Assembly (NCBI GenBank): GCA_002361615.1
Contig: DETK01000032.1
Span: 40,868 to 104,867 of the forward strand
DNA: 64,000 nucleotides
Direction of reading: 5' to 3'
DNA from: Bacteroidales bacterium UBA3290
GTDB taxonomy: Bacteria > Bacteroidota > Bacteroidia > Bacteroidales > UBA932
Shown here: in pieces, positions 1 through 8,244 of the stretch
Layout: every line of letters starts with the position of its first letter
How positions within the stretch are numbered: the first letter of the stretch is position 1
The notes under the pieces: generated by a model
What the model saw: only the letters and a program-made list of their open reading frames with translations
The model's database searches: none
Told to the model about the DNA's origin: nothing
Program-made: the position numbers and the translations under genes

Positions 1-2708
1 GCGGCGCGATCCGCGACCCGCTCTCGGGCCGTGCCTACGTGTATCAGGCGATGCGCGTGACGGGCGCCGGCGATATCTGGAAGCCGGTCAGCGAGACGAT
101 GCACGGCAAACTGCCGCAGCGGATGATTTCCCGCAAGGCAGCGGCAGGCTATTCGAGCTATGGCAACCAGATCGGTCTGGCCACCACCCACGTGCGTGAA
201 ATCTTCCATCCGGGCTACACGGCCAAGCGTATGGAAGTCGGCGCAGTCGTAGGTGCCGTGCCGGCGGCGCAGGTCGTACGCGAAAGCCCTGCGCCTGGCG
301 ACGTGATCCTCCTGCTGGGCGGCCGTACGGGCCGCGACGGCATCGGCGGCGCCACGGGCTCTTCGAAGGGCCATACTGACACTTCCCTGACCACCTGCGG
401 CAGCGAGGTCCAGAAAGGCAACGCCCCTGAGGAGCGTAAGCTCCAGCGGCTCTTCCGCCGGGCGGACGTGTCGCACATGATCAAGAAATCCAACGACTTC
501 GGCGCCGGCGGCGTGAGCGTGGCCATTGGCGAGCTGGCCGACGGCCTGGAAATCCATCTCGACCGCGTCCCGACCAAATACAGCGGACTCAACGCGATGG
601 AGCTTTCCATCAGCGAATCGCAGGAGCGTATGGCTGTGGTCATCGCGGCTGCCGACCGGATCCGCTTTGAGGAGTGCTGCGCCGAGGAAAATATCGAAGT
701 GACCTACGTGGCCGACGTGACCAGTTCGGGCCGGATGCGGATTCTCAACGGTTCGGATTGTGTGGCCGACTTGCCGCGCAGCTTTATCGACAGCGCCGGC
801 GCCCGCCATTATGCGAAGGCGGCCATCCTGCCGGTGGCGGACTGCGACCCGTTCCGCATCGAAGTGGAAGGCGGGACACCCGAAGCCCGGATGAAGGACC
901 TGCTCTCCAAGCCCAATGTACAATCGCAGAAGGGCCTGATTGAGATGTTCGACTCGACCATCGGCCGCAGTACGGTCCTGATGCCTTATGGCGGCCGCTG
1001 GCAGGACACCGAGTCGCAGGTCTCCGTGCAGAAGCTGCCCGTGACGGGAGAGACCGACACGGCGAGCATGATGGCCTTCGGCTACAATCCCGACCTGGCG
1101 ACCTGGAGCCCGTATCACGCAGCGGCCTACGCGGTTGTCGAGGCTTGCGCCAAGGTGGCTGCCGCCGGCGGCGACTGGTCTACGATGCGCTTCTCCTATC
1201 AGGAATACTTCGAACGGATGACATCCGATCCGCATACCTGGGGCAAGCCGCTCTCCGCCCTGCTGGGCGCCCTGCGGATGCAGGTAGCCCTGGGCCTGCC
1301 GTCCATCGGCGGCAAAGACTCGATGAGCGGCACCTTCGAGCATATCCACGTGCCCCCGACGCTGATTGCCTTCGGCATCACGCCGGTGAAGGCCTCGAAG
1401 GTCATCTCGCCGGAATTCAAACAGGCCGGCAACCGCATCTATCTGCTGCGGCACACGCCGCTTTCCGACCGGATGCCCGATACTGAGGCGCTGAAGCAGC
1501 TGTGGAGTTACATCCATACGCAGATTGCCGCAGGGCGCGTGGTCTCGGCCTGGGCCCTGGGCTTTGGCGGCGTGGCGGAAGGCCTCGCCAAGATGGCCTT
1601 CGGCAACCGGCTGGGCTTCGATGTCCAGCTGCCTGAAGAAGAACTCTACCGCTTGGGTTACGGCTCCATCCTCGTTGAGGCGACGGGTGAACTTGACGCT
1701 CCCTTTGCCGGATTGCTCGGCCGGGTGACGGACGGCCCCATTGTCCTCAATGGCAGCCGCATGCCGCTTTCCGATCTCCGGGCGGCCTGCTACAGCCGTT
1801 TCGATGAAATCTATCCCGAGAAGACCCCGGCGCCGGAGAATCCGGTTCCGGAATTCGCCTCCTGCTTCTGCAGCGAGCCGGCGCCGCGCTATCCCGGCGC
1901 TCCCGTCGAACAGCCGCTCGTGCTGCTGCCGGTGTTCCCCGGCACAAACTGCGACTACGACACCGCCGCCGCTTTCCGCGCCGCCGGTGCCCGCGTCCGC
2001 TTCTCGGTCTTCCGCAACCTGACCGAGGCAGACGTCCTCTCCTCCATCGACGAACTGTGCCGCAATCTGGCCGAGTGCCAGATCCTCTCCCTTTCGGGCG
2101 GCTTCTCGTCGGGCGACGAGCCTGACGGCAGCGGCAAGTTCATCGCCAATGTGCTGGGCAACCCGCGCGTGGCGGCGCAGATTGAGGCGTTGCTTGCCCG
2201 CAAGGGCCTGATCCTGGGTATCTGCAACGGTTTCCAGGCGCTGGTCAAGAGCGGCTTGCTGCCCGACGGGAAACTGGGCGTGAAGGAAGACGATCCCACG
2301 TTGTTCCGCAACGACATCAACCGCCACATCTCGCAACTGGTGACGACCGTCGTCTCGACGACCCGTTCGCCGTGGCTTTCGGGTTTCAAGGCCGGCGAAG
2401 TGCATACCGTGGCTGTGAGCCACGGCGAAGGCAAGTTCGTGGTGAGCCGCGAGCAGGCAGAGCAACTCTTTGCCAACGGCCAGATTGCCTTCCGCTATGC
2501 CGATCCCGCGACGGGCACTCCGACGATGGAATCGCCCTTCAATCCCAACGGCTCGTCCTACGCCATCGAAGGGGTCATCAGCCCCGACGGCCTGATCCTC
2601 GGCAAGATGGGTCATTCCGAACGCGCCGCGAAGGATCTCTACCGCAACATCCCGGTACCGGTGGGTGAGGATATTTTCCGCAATGCAGTCAATTATTTCA
2701 GAAAGTAA
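1..2708 (+). CDS. purL: Phosphoribosylformylglycinamidine synthase, 5' end missing
   Basis: ATP- and glutamine-dependent conversion of FGAR to FGAM, the fourth step of purine synthesis. The reading frame is open from the window edge (codons begin at base 3, reading GAIRDPLSGRAYVYQ), so about 900 residues of a protein usually near 1,200-1,300 residues are visible. They hold the synthase half (GGRTGRDGIGGATGSS near base 330; SIGGKDSMSG near 1300) fused to a C-terminal class I glutamine amidotransferase domain starting near base 1915 (PVFPGTNCD), with the nucleophile Cys in ILGICNGFQ at base 2223 and the HGEGK motif near 2420. This fused long form is the one found in Bacteroidetes and Proteobacteria. 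It heads the visible purine operon, with 4 nt to purM. Confidence 0.97.
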   Translation, partial: GAIRDPLSGRAYVYQAMRVTGAGDIWKPVSETMHGKLPQRMISRKAAAGYSSYGNQIGLATTHVREIFHPGYTAKRMEVGAVVGAVPAAQVVRESPAPGDVILLLGGRTGRDGIGGATGSSKGHTDTSLTTCGSEVQKGNAPEERKLQRLFRRADVSHMIKKSNDFGAGGVSVAIGELADGLEIHLDRVPTKYSGLNAMELSISESQERMAVVIAAADRIRFEECCAEENIEVTYVADVTSSGRMRILNGSDCVADLPRSFIDSAGARHYAKAAILPVADCDPFRIEVEGGTPEARMKDLLSKPNVQSQKGLIEMFDSTIGRSTVLMPYGGRWQDTESQVSVQKLPVTGETDTASMMAFGYNPDLATWSPYHAAAYAVVEACAKVAAAGGDWSTMRFSYQEYFERMTSDPHTWGKPLSALLGALRMQVALGLPSIGGKDSMSGTFEHIHVPPTLIAFGITPVKASKVISPEFKQAGNRIYLLRHTPLSDRMPDTEALKQLWSYIHTQIAAGRVVSAWALGFGGVAEGLAKMAFGNRLGFDVQLPEEELYRLGYGSILVEATGELDAPFAGLLGRVTDGPIVLNGSRMPLSDLRAACYSRFDEIYPEKTPAPENPVPEFASCFCSEPAPRYPGAPVEQPLVLLPVFPGTNCDYDTAAAFRAAGARVRFSVFRNLTEADVLSSIDELCRNLAECQILSLSGGFSSGDEPDGSGKFIANVLGNPRVAAQIEALLARKGLILGICNGFQALVKSGLLPDGKLGVKEDDPTLFRNDINRHISQLVTTVVSTTRSPWLSGFKAGEVHTVAVSHGEGKFVVSREQAEQLFANGQIAFRYADPATGTPTMESPFNPNGSSYAIEGVISPDGLILGKMGHSERAAKDLYRNIPVPVGEDIFRNAVNYFRK

Positions 2709-2712
2709 CGAT

Positions 2713-3744
2713 ATGGCAATCAACTACGAAAAGGCAGGCGTAAGCCTGGAGGCGGGCTACGAGGTGGTCCGGCGCATCAAACAGCACGTGGCTTCGACCC
2801 GGCGTCCCGGCTGGATGGGCGGCATCGGCTCGTTCGGCGGCATGTTCGACCTGGCCTCGCTCGGCTACAAGGAGCCGGTGCTGGTGAGCGGTACCGACGG
2901 CGTGGGCACCAAACTCAAGATCGCCTTCGCCATGGACAAGCACGATACCATCGGTATCGACGCCGTGGCCATGTGCGTCAACGACGTGCTGGCCCAGGGC
3001 GCCGAACCGCTCTTCTTCCTCGATTATGTGGCTCTCGGCCACAACATTCCCGAAAAGGTGGAAGCCATCGTCGCCGGCGTGGCGGAAGGCTGCCGGCAGG
3101 CAGGCTGTGCGCTGATCGGCGGCGAGACGGCGGAGATGCCGGGCATGTATGCCGACGGCGAGTACGACATCGCCGGTTACACCACGGGTGTAGTGGAGAA
3201 GAGCAAACTCATCGACGGCACGAAGGTGTCCGTGGGCGACGTCCTGGTGGGCATCGCCTCCAGTGGCGTCCATTCCAACGGTTTCAGCCTGGTCCGGAAG
3301 ATTGTTTCCGACGCCGGCCTTTCACTCGACCAACGCTGTCCTGAACTGGACGGCCGCGTGCTGGGCGAAGTCCTGCTGACTCCGACCAACATCTATGTCA
3401 AGGAAGTGCTCGAAGTCATCCGCCGCTGCAACGTCCATGGCGTCGCCCACATCACGGGCGGTGGCTTCGACGAGAACATCCCGCGCATCCTCCGTCCCGG
3501 CCAGGGCATCGAGGTGCGCGAAGGAAGCTGGGAGATCCTGCCTGTCTTCCGTGCGCTGGAGAAATGGGGCGGCATCCCGCACCGCGAGATGTTCAACATC
3601 TTCAATATGGGCGTCGGCATGGTGCTGTCCCTCGATCCTTCCGAAGCGGAAACGGCCATCGCCATCCTGTCGGAAGCGGGTCGCAAGGCTTCCGTCATCG
3701 GACGTGTCACGGACCGCGAAGGCGTCGATATCATCCTGCAATGA
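2713..3744 (+). CDS. purM: Phosphoribosylformylglycinamidine cyclo-ligase (AIR synthetase)
   Basis: Closes the imidazole ring of FGAM to give AIR, using ATP. The product is 343 residues, normal for PurM. Family motifs seen are the Gly-rich stretch IGSFGGMF, VSGTDGVGTKLK (ATP/phosphate binding), IGGETAEMPGMY and HITGGGFDENIPR. The frame is open further upstream to base 2665, but the ATG at 2713 (MAINYEKAGVSLEAG) matches the usual N-terminus and lies just after the purL stop, so it was chosen. The stop overlaps the purN start as ATGA, which indicates translational coupling. Confidence 0.97.
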   Translation: MAINYEKAGVSLEAGYEVVRRIKQHVASTRRPGWMGGIGSFGGMFDLASLGYKEPVLVSGTDGVGTKLKIAFAMDKHDTIGIDAVAMCVNDVLAQGAEPLFFLDYVALGHNIPEKVEAIVAGVAEGCRQAGCALIGGETAEMPGMYADGEYDIAGYTTGVVEKSKLIDGTKVSVGDVLVGIASSGVHSNGFSLVRKIVSDAGLSLDQRCPELDGRVLGEVLLTPTNIYVKEVLEVIRRCNVHGVAHITGGGFDENIPRILRPGQGIEVREGSWEILPVFRALEKWGGIPHREMFNIFNMGVGMVLSLDPSEAETAIAILSEAGRKASVIGRVTDREGVDIILQ

Positions 3745-4301
3745 AACGGCTGGCAGTTTTTGCAAGCGGCTCCGGCACCAATTTCGAGGCCATCGCCCAG
3801 GCGTGCGCCGACGGCCGGCTGCAGGCCGAAGTGGCGCTGCTGGTCTGTGACGTGCCTGGTGCCAAGGTTTTGGAGCGGGGCGCGCGCTTCGGTGTGGAAA
3901 CCTTCTGCTTCCGGCCGAAATCCTATGCCTGCAAAGCCGATTTCGAAACGGAAATCGCCGACCGCATGGATGCCCTCGGCATCGACCTGGTCTGTCTGGC
4001 CGGCTATATGCGGCTTATCGGGCCGGTCCTGCTGGAACGCTACGGCGGCCGCATCATCAACATCCATCCTTCGCTGCTGCCCGCTTTCAAGGGTGCGCAC
4101 GCGGTGGAAGACGCCGTGGCCTACGGCGTGAAAGTCTATGGCATCACCCTTCATTGGGTCGATGCCACGCTCGACGGCGGAAAGATCATCGCCCAGGAAG
4201 CCTTCCCTTACGAAGGGGACGATCCGGCCGAGGTCCATCGCATCGGGCAGAAAATCGAACATCGTCTCTATATCGAAACCATCCGGAAACTACTGCAATG
4301 A
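3741..4301 (+). CDS. purN: Phosphoribosylglycinamide formyltransferase (10-formyl-THF dependent)
   Basis: Transfers a formyl group from 10-formyltetrahydrofolate to GAR. The product has 186 residues and starts MKRLAVFASGSGTNFEAI, the typical PurN nucleotide-binding head. The catalytic trio is present: Asn and His in INIHPSLLPAFKG and Asp in the HWVDATLDGG stretch. Its start overlaps the purM stop and its stop overlaps the purH start, both as ATGA. The folate cofactor is probably provided by FolD, encoded about 3 kb downstream. Confidence 0.96.
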   Translation: MKRLAVFASGSGTNFEAIAQACADGRLQAEVALLVCDVPGAKVLERGARFGVETFCFRPKSYACKADFETEIADRMDALGIDLVCLAGYMRLIGPVLLERYGGRIINIHPSLLPAFKGAHAVEDAVAYGVKVYGITLHWVDATLDGGKIIAQEAFPYEGDDPAEVHRIGQKIEHRLYIETIRKLLQ

Positions 4302-5830
4302 GAGCACTTATCAGCGTAAGCGACAAGCGGGGCGTCGCTGATTTCGCCGCCGCACTTTCCCGGCTCGGCTGGGAGATCATCGCCACGGGCGGCACGCAGC
4401 GCCTGCTGGAACAGGAAGGCGTGAAAACGATCGGCATCAGCGAAGTGACGGGCTTTCCCGAAATCTGCGACGGCCGCGTGAAGACCCTGCACCCGAAGGT
4501 GCACGGGGCCCTGCTGGGCCGCCGCGACCTGCCTTCGCATCTGCAGGCCCTGCGCGAAAACGGCATCGAATTCATCGACCTGGTGTGCGTCAACCTCTAT
4601 CCCTTCGCCGCCACGATCGCCAAGCCGGGCGTAACGATGGAAGACGCCGTGGAGAATATCGACATCGGCGGTCCGTCGATGCTGCGCAGCGCCGCCAAGA
4701 ACTGGCGCGACGTGACGGTGGTCTGCGATCCGGCCGACTATGCCGTCGTGCTCGACGAGATCCGCACTTCCGGCAACACGAAACCCGAAACGCGTCTCAC
4801 GCTCTCGGCCAAGGCCTACACGCACACGGCACAGTACGACACGATGATTGCCCGTTATATGCGCGCCCAGGCCGGGCTGCCCGAAAAACTCTTCCTGGAA
4901 TACGACCTGAAGCAGCCGCTGCGCTACGGTGAGAACCCGCACCAGGATGCACGTTTCTTCGCTGCAAAGGAGCCGGAATCCTACTCGTTGGCCTTCGCGC
5001 GGCAGATCCAGGGCAAGGAGATGTCGTACAACAACATCCAGGACGCCAATGCCGCCCTGAACATCGTGCGGGACTTCGCCGACCAGCCTTTCTGCGTGGC
5101 GCTCAAGCATATGAACCCTTGCGGTGCGGCGGTGGGAGAGACGATAGAGGAAGCCTGGCAGGCCGCTTACGAGGCCGACAAGGTGAGCATCTACGGCGGC
5201 ATCGTGGCCCTGAACCGCGAGCTTTCGGCCGAGGTGGCACTGGGCATGAAACCCATCTTCCTCGAGATCGTCATCGCGCCGTCCTTCTCGCAGGAGGCGC
5301 TGGAGATCCTCTCGGCCAAGAAGAACCTCCGGGTGCTGGAAGTCGACATGACGCCCTGCGAAAAGGCGCCGATGCAGTATGTCGGCGTGAACGGCGGTAT
5401 GCTGGTACAGCAGCTTGACGTAGCGGTCGAAAAGATCGACGCTGCGATGTGCGTGACCAAGGCCAAGCCCACGGAAGCGCAACTGCGCGACATGGACTTC
5501 GGCTGGCGCATCGTCAAACACGTGAAGTCCAACGCCATCGCAGTGGTCCGTGACGGCCATACCGTAGGAGTGGGCGCCGGGCAGATGAACCGCGTCGGCT
5601 CGGCGGAAATCGCGCTGAAAGAGGCGCAGGCGGCCGGTTTCACAAGCGGCCTGGTGCTGGCCTCCGACGGTTTCCTGCCTTTCGGCGATACGGTTGCCCT
5701 CGCCGCGCAATACGGCGTAGCGGCCATCGTCCAGCCCGGCGGCAGCATCCGCGACGAAGAATCCGTCGCCAAAGCCGATGAACTGGGCATCACGATGCTG
5801 TTTACCGGTGTCCGCCATTTCAAGCATTGA
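4298..5830 (+). CDS. purH: Bifunctional AICAR formyltransferase / IMP cyclohydrolase
   Basis: Carries out the last two steps to IMP. The 510-residue protein starts MRALISVSDKRGVADFA and has an N-terminal MGS-like cyclohydrolase domain (IIATGGTQRLLEQEG; FPEICDGRVKTLHPKVHG, residues about 30-70) and a C-terminal AICAR transformylase domain with RYGENPHQ and the KHMNPCG motif carrying the catalytic Lys-His pair. The start was placed at 4298 because it overlaps the purN stop, although the frame is open further upstream. It is followed by a palindromic repeat element and then purD. Confidence 0.97.
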   Translation: MRALISVSDKRGVADFAAALSRLGWEIIATGGTQRLLEQEGVKTIGISEVTGFPEICDGRVKTLHPKVHGALLGRRDLPSHLQALRENGIEFIDLVCVNLYPFAATIAKPGVTMEDAVENIDIGGPSMLRSAAKNWRDVTVVCDPADYAVVLDEIRTSGNTKPETRLTLSAKAYTHTAQYDTMIARYMRAQAGLPEKLFLEYDLKQPLRYGENPHQDARFFAAKEPESYSLAFARQIQGKEMSYNNIQDANAALNIVRDFADQPFCVALKHMNPCGAAVGETIEEAWQAAYEADKVSIYGGIVALNRELSAEVALGMKPIFLEIVIAPSFSQEALEILSAKKNLRVLEVDMTPCEKAPMQYVGVNGGMLVQQLDVAVEKIDAAMCVTKAKPTEAQLRDMDFGWRIVKHVKSNAIAVVRDGHTVGVGAGQMNRVGSAEIALKEAQAAGFTSGLVLASDGFLPFGDTVALAAQYGVAAIVQPGGSIRDEESVAKADELGITMLFTGVRHFKH

Positions 5831-5880
5831 ACGGGTATTAACCATTAACAAATAACCACATTACTGCATAACTATCACGT

Positions 5881-5992
5881 CTGCAACGTACGCATCTGAT
5901 TGACAGTTGTTTATAGAAGTTGATCCCCTCTGTTTCGAGGGGGATCGGTTTGCGTAAGATGCTGAGCATCAGTTGTGTACATTGCAGCGCAA
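5881..5992. repeat. Palindromic repeat element, copy A
   Basis: An imperfect inverted repeat between purH and purD. The outer arms are 5881-5900 and 5968-5987, matching at 17 of 20 positions; an inner hairpin runs 5922-5932 / 5936-5946 around a TTT loop and pairs as RNA with G-U wobbles and one mismatch. By hand alignment it matches copy B (20590-20701) without gaps at about 88 of 112 positions. It encodes no protein. It could be a REP-like or MITE-like element, or a transcribed hairpin acting within the operon. Confidence 0.85.
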
Positions 5993-6017
5993 AAGGGAAA
6001 GGGGAGAAGCAAGAAGG

Positions 6018-7295
6018 ATGAAAAAGAAGGTTTTGGTCGTTGGCGGTGGCGGCAGGGAGCACGCCATCGTGGATGCGCTGGCACGGTCGGCGCAGGTGGA
6101 GAAAATCTATTGTGCACCGGGCAATGCAGGCATTGCCGGACAGGCTGAATGTGTCCCGTTGAAAGATACGGATGTAGAGGGGCTGCTGGCATTTGCTTCT
6201 GCCCATTCGATCGACTTGACCGTCGTAGGTCCGGAGGCTGCGCTGGCAGCCGGTATCGTCGACCGGTTCCGCGCCGCCGGACTGAAGATTTTCGGCCAAA
6301 CGCAAGCGGCCACGGCCATCGAGTCGAGCAAGGACTTTGCTAAGCAGCTGATGGTCGCTGCGGGTGTGCCGACGGCGGCTTACCGCACGTTCACAGACTT
6401 CAAGGCTGCGCTGGCCTATGTCAAGGCCGGATCAATCCCGACGGTCATCAAGTACGACGGCCTGGCTGCCGGCAAGGGCGTGGTTGTCGCAGCGACGCTC
6501 GAAGAGGCCGAAGCGGCCCTTCGTGACATGCTGCTCGACGGCCGCTACGGGGAAGGAAAGGTTGTGATCGAAGAATTCCTCACCGGCCCCGAGTTTTCGC
6601 TGATGGCCTTCGTCAACGGCCGTCAAGTACGGCCGATGGTAGCCGCGCAAGACCATAAACGCGCCTTCGACGGCGACGCCGGCCCGAACACCGGCGGTAT
6701 GGGGGCCTATACCGAATCGTTTGCAACGGGAAAGAGCGGCCTGTCGTTCATTTCGGACGCCGACTACGATTTCGCCGTGACGAAGATCCTCCAACCCGTG
6801 GCCGATGCGATGGCCGATGCCAGTACGCCGCTCAGCGGCGTCCTCTATGGTGGCCTGATGAAGACGCCCTCGGGCATCAAGGTCATCGAATTCAACGCCC
6901 GTTTCGGTGATCCCGAGACGGAGGTCGTGCTTCCGCGCCTGGAGAGTGACATCTACGACATTTTCGTGGCAGTGGCCGATGGAACCCCGATTCCGGAGAC
7001 CCGCTGGAAAGACGAGTCTGTGATGGGCGTCGTCATGGCCTCGAAAGGGTACCCCGGCAGCTACGCGAAAGGAGCACCGATTTCGGTGGCGCCCGATTTT
7101 GGCGAGCGCATCTACCATATGGGCACGAAGCGCGCGGAGGACGGCGGTCTGGTGACGGCCGGCGGCCGTGTGCTGATGGTCATCGCCGGCGCGCCGACGA
7201 TGAAAGAAGCCGCCCGCCGCTGCTACGCCGCCGTTGAAAAGGTTTCGTGCGACAATCTGTTCTATCGCCGCGACATCGCAAAATATGTATTATAA
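6018..7295 (+). CDS. purD: Phosphoribosylamine--glycine ligase (GAR synthetase)
   Basis: ATP-grasp enzyme joining phosphoribosylamine to glycine. The 425 residues begin MKKKVLVVGGGGREHAIVDAL, the standard PurD opening, and include the ATP-grasp stretch IKYDGLAAGKGVVVA, the EEFLTGPEFSLMAF segment and EFNARFGDPETEVVLPRL. The ATG at 6018 was chosen over upstream codons because of the family N-terminus; it is preceded by AAGAAGG. It lies 187 nt after purH, separated by palindromic element A, so it may be in the purine operon or have its own regulation. Confidence 0.97.
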   Translation: MKKKVLVVGGGGREHAIVDALARSAQVEKIYCAPGNAGIAGQAECVPLKDTDVEGLLAFASAHSIDLTVVGPEAALAAGIVDRFRAAGLKIFGQTQAATAIESSKDFAKQLMVAAGVPTAAYRTFTDFKAALAYVKAGSIPTVIKYDGLAAGKGVVVAATLEEAEAALRDMLLDGRYGEGKVVIEEFLTGPEFSLMAFVNGRQVRPMVAAQDHKRAFDGDAGPNTGGMGAYTESFATGKSGLSFISDADYDFAVTKILQPVADAMADASTPLSGVLYGGLMKTPSGIKVIEFNARFGDPETEVVLPRLESDIYDIFVAVADGTPIPETRWKDESVMGVVMASKGYPGSYAKGAPISVAPDFGERIYHMGTKRAEDGGLVTAGGRVLMVIAGAPTMKEAARRCYAAVEKVSCDNLFYRRDIAKYVL

Positions 7296-7344
7296 CCGGA
7301 TAACGCCAATCCAGGCTTGACCTGGAATCTGATTACGCTTGAAT

Positions 7345-8196
7345 ATGGGAAAGATCATTGATGGAAAAGCCATAGCCGCAGGGCTTTACGATGAAATGCG
7401 GCAAGAAGTCGAACAAATGGACGAGACCTATGGCCGCCGTCCCGGCCTGACGGTCATCATCGTCGGCGAAGACCCTGCCAGCCAGGTGTACGTCCGCAAC
7501 AAGGAAGTCAACGCCATCAAGGTCGGGCTGGTGTCGGAGGTCATCCGGATGCCGGAGCAGACGACCCAGGAAGAACTCCTGGCTGTCATCGACCGTCTCA
7601 ACGCCGATGCGACCGTGGATGGCATCCTGGTCCAACTGCCGGTGCCGAAGCATATCGACAAAGACGCTGTCATAGCCGCCGTTGCGCCCGACAAGGATGT
7701 GGACGGATTCTTCGGGATGAAGTCCGGCTTCACCCTCAAGCACGGTTATGTGGCGCCCTGCACCCCGCGGGCCTGCATCCATTTGATCAAGACGACAGGG
7801 GAGACCATCGAAGGCAAGCACGCCCTGGTGGTCGGCCGCGGCGAACTGGTCGGCAAGCCGGTGGCGACACTGCTGCTCAATGAAAACGCTACCGTCACCA
7901 TCGCCCATTCCCGGACACGCAACCTGGGCGAGATCGCCCGTACGGCCGACATCATCATTGCCGCCGTCGGCAAGCCGAACATCATCACTGGCGACATGGT
8001 CAAGCCCGGCGCCGTCCTCATCGACGTGGGCATCAACCGGGGCGCCGACGGCAAACTCTGCGGTGACATCAACTTCTCCGGCGCCGAGCCCGTGGCCGGC
8101 TGGATCACCCCCGTTCCCGGCGGCGTCGGCCCGATGACCATCGCGATGCTCATCCGCAATACCCTCGACTGTTATTTGAATCACGTGCGTTTGTAA
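7345..8196 (+). CDS. folD: Methylenetetrahydrofolate dehydrogenase / methenyl-THF cyclohydrolase
   Basis: NADP-dependent bifunctional enzyme interconverting methylene-, methenyl- and 10-formyl-THF. The product has 283 residues. Seen are the YVRNKEVNAIKVG segment with the catalytic Lys, the VDGILVQLPVP motif, PDKDVDGF, the NADP-binding segment VVGRGELVGKPVA (often GRSxxVGKP; here Gly replaces Ser), and the C-terminal TPVPGGVGPMT. The ATG at 7345 was preferred to a TTG two codons earlier. Placement after the purine genes fits supply of formyl-folate to PurN and PurH. Confidence 0.96.
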   Translation: MGKIIDGKAIAAGLYDEMRQEVEQMDETYGRRPGLTVIIVGEDPASQVYVRNKEVNAIKVGLVSEVIRMPEQTTQEELLAVIDRLNADATVDGILVQLPVPKHIDKDAVIAAVAPDKDVDGFFGMKSGFTLKHGYVAPCTPRACIHLIKTTGETIEGKHALVVGRGELVGKPVATLLLNENATVTIAHSRTRNLGEIARTADIIIAAVGKPNIITGDMVKPGAVLIDVGINRGADGKLCGDINFSGAEPVAGWITPVPGGVGPMTIAMLIRNTLDCYLNHVRL

Positions 8197-8219
8197 TTCG
8201 ATAATTATCATTATCTTTA
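8190..8219 (+). promoter_or_regulatory. Likely Bacteroidetes-type promoter for the Lys-rich secreted protein
   Basis: TTTG at 8190-8193, an 18-nt spacer and TATCTTTA at 8212-8219 resemble the -33/-7 Bacteroidetes promoter. The ATG follows 25 nt later. It starts inside the last codons of folD. Confidence 0.5.
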
Positions 8220-8244
8220 CAAGCATAACGAACAAAAAGATAAC

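Noticed and set aside
4268..5851. Long minus-strand open frame (527 codons) opposite purH
   Set aside because: Product has no family resemblance and mirrors purH codon structure. Similar long antisense frames opposite the POT gene (10652-12412) and the phosphotransferase (18389-20272) were rejected likewise.
5831..6017. Purine riboswitch before purD
   Set aside because: The known purine aptamer conserved core could not be found; the sequence is explained by the repeat element.
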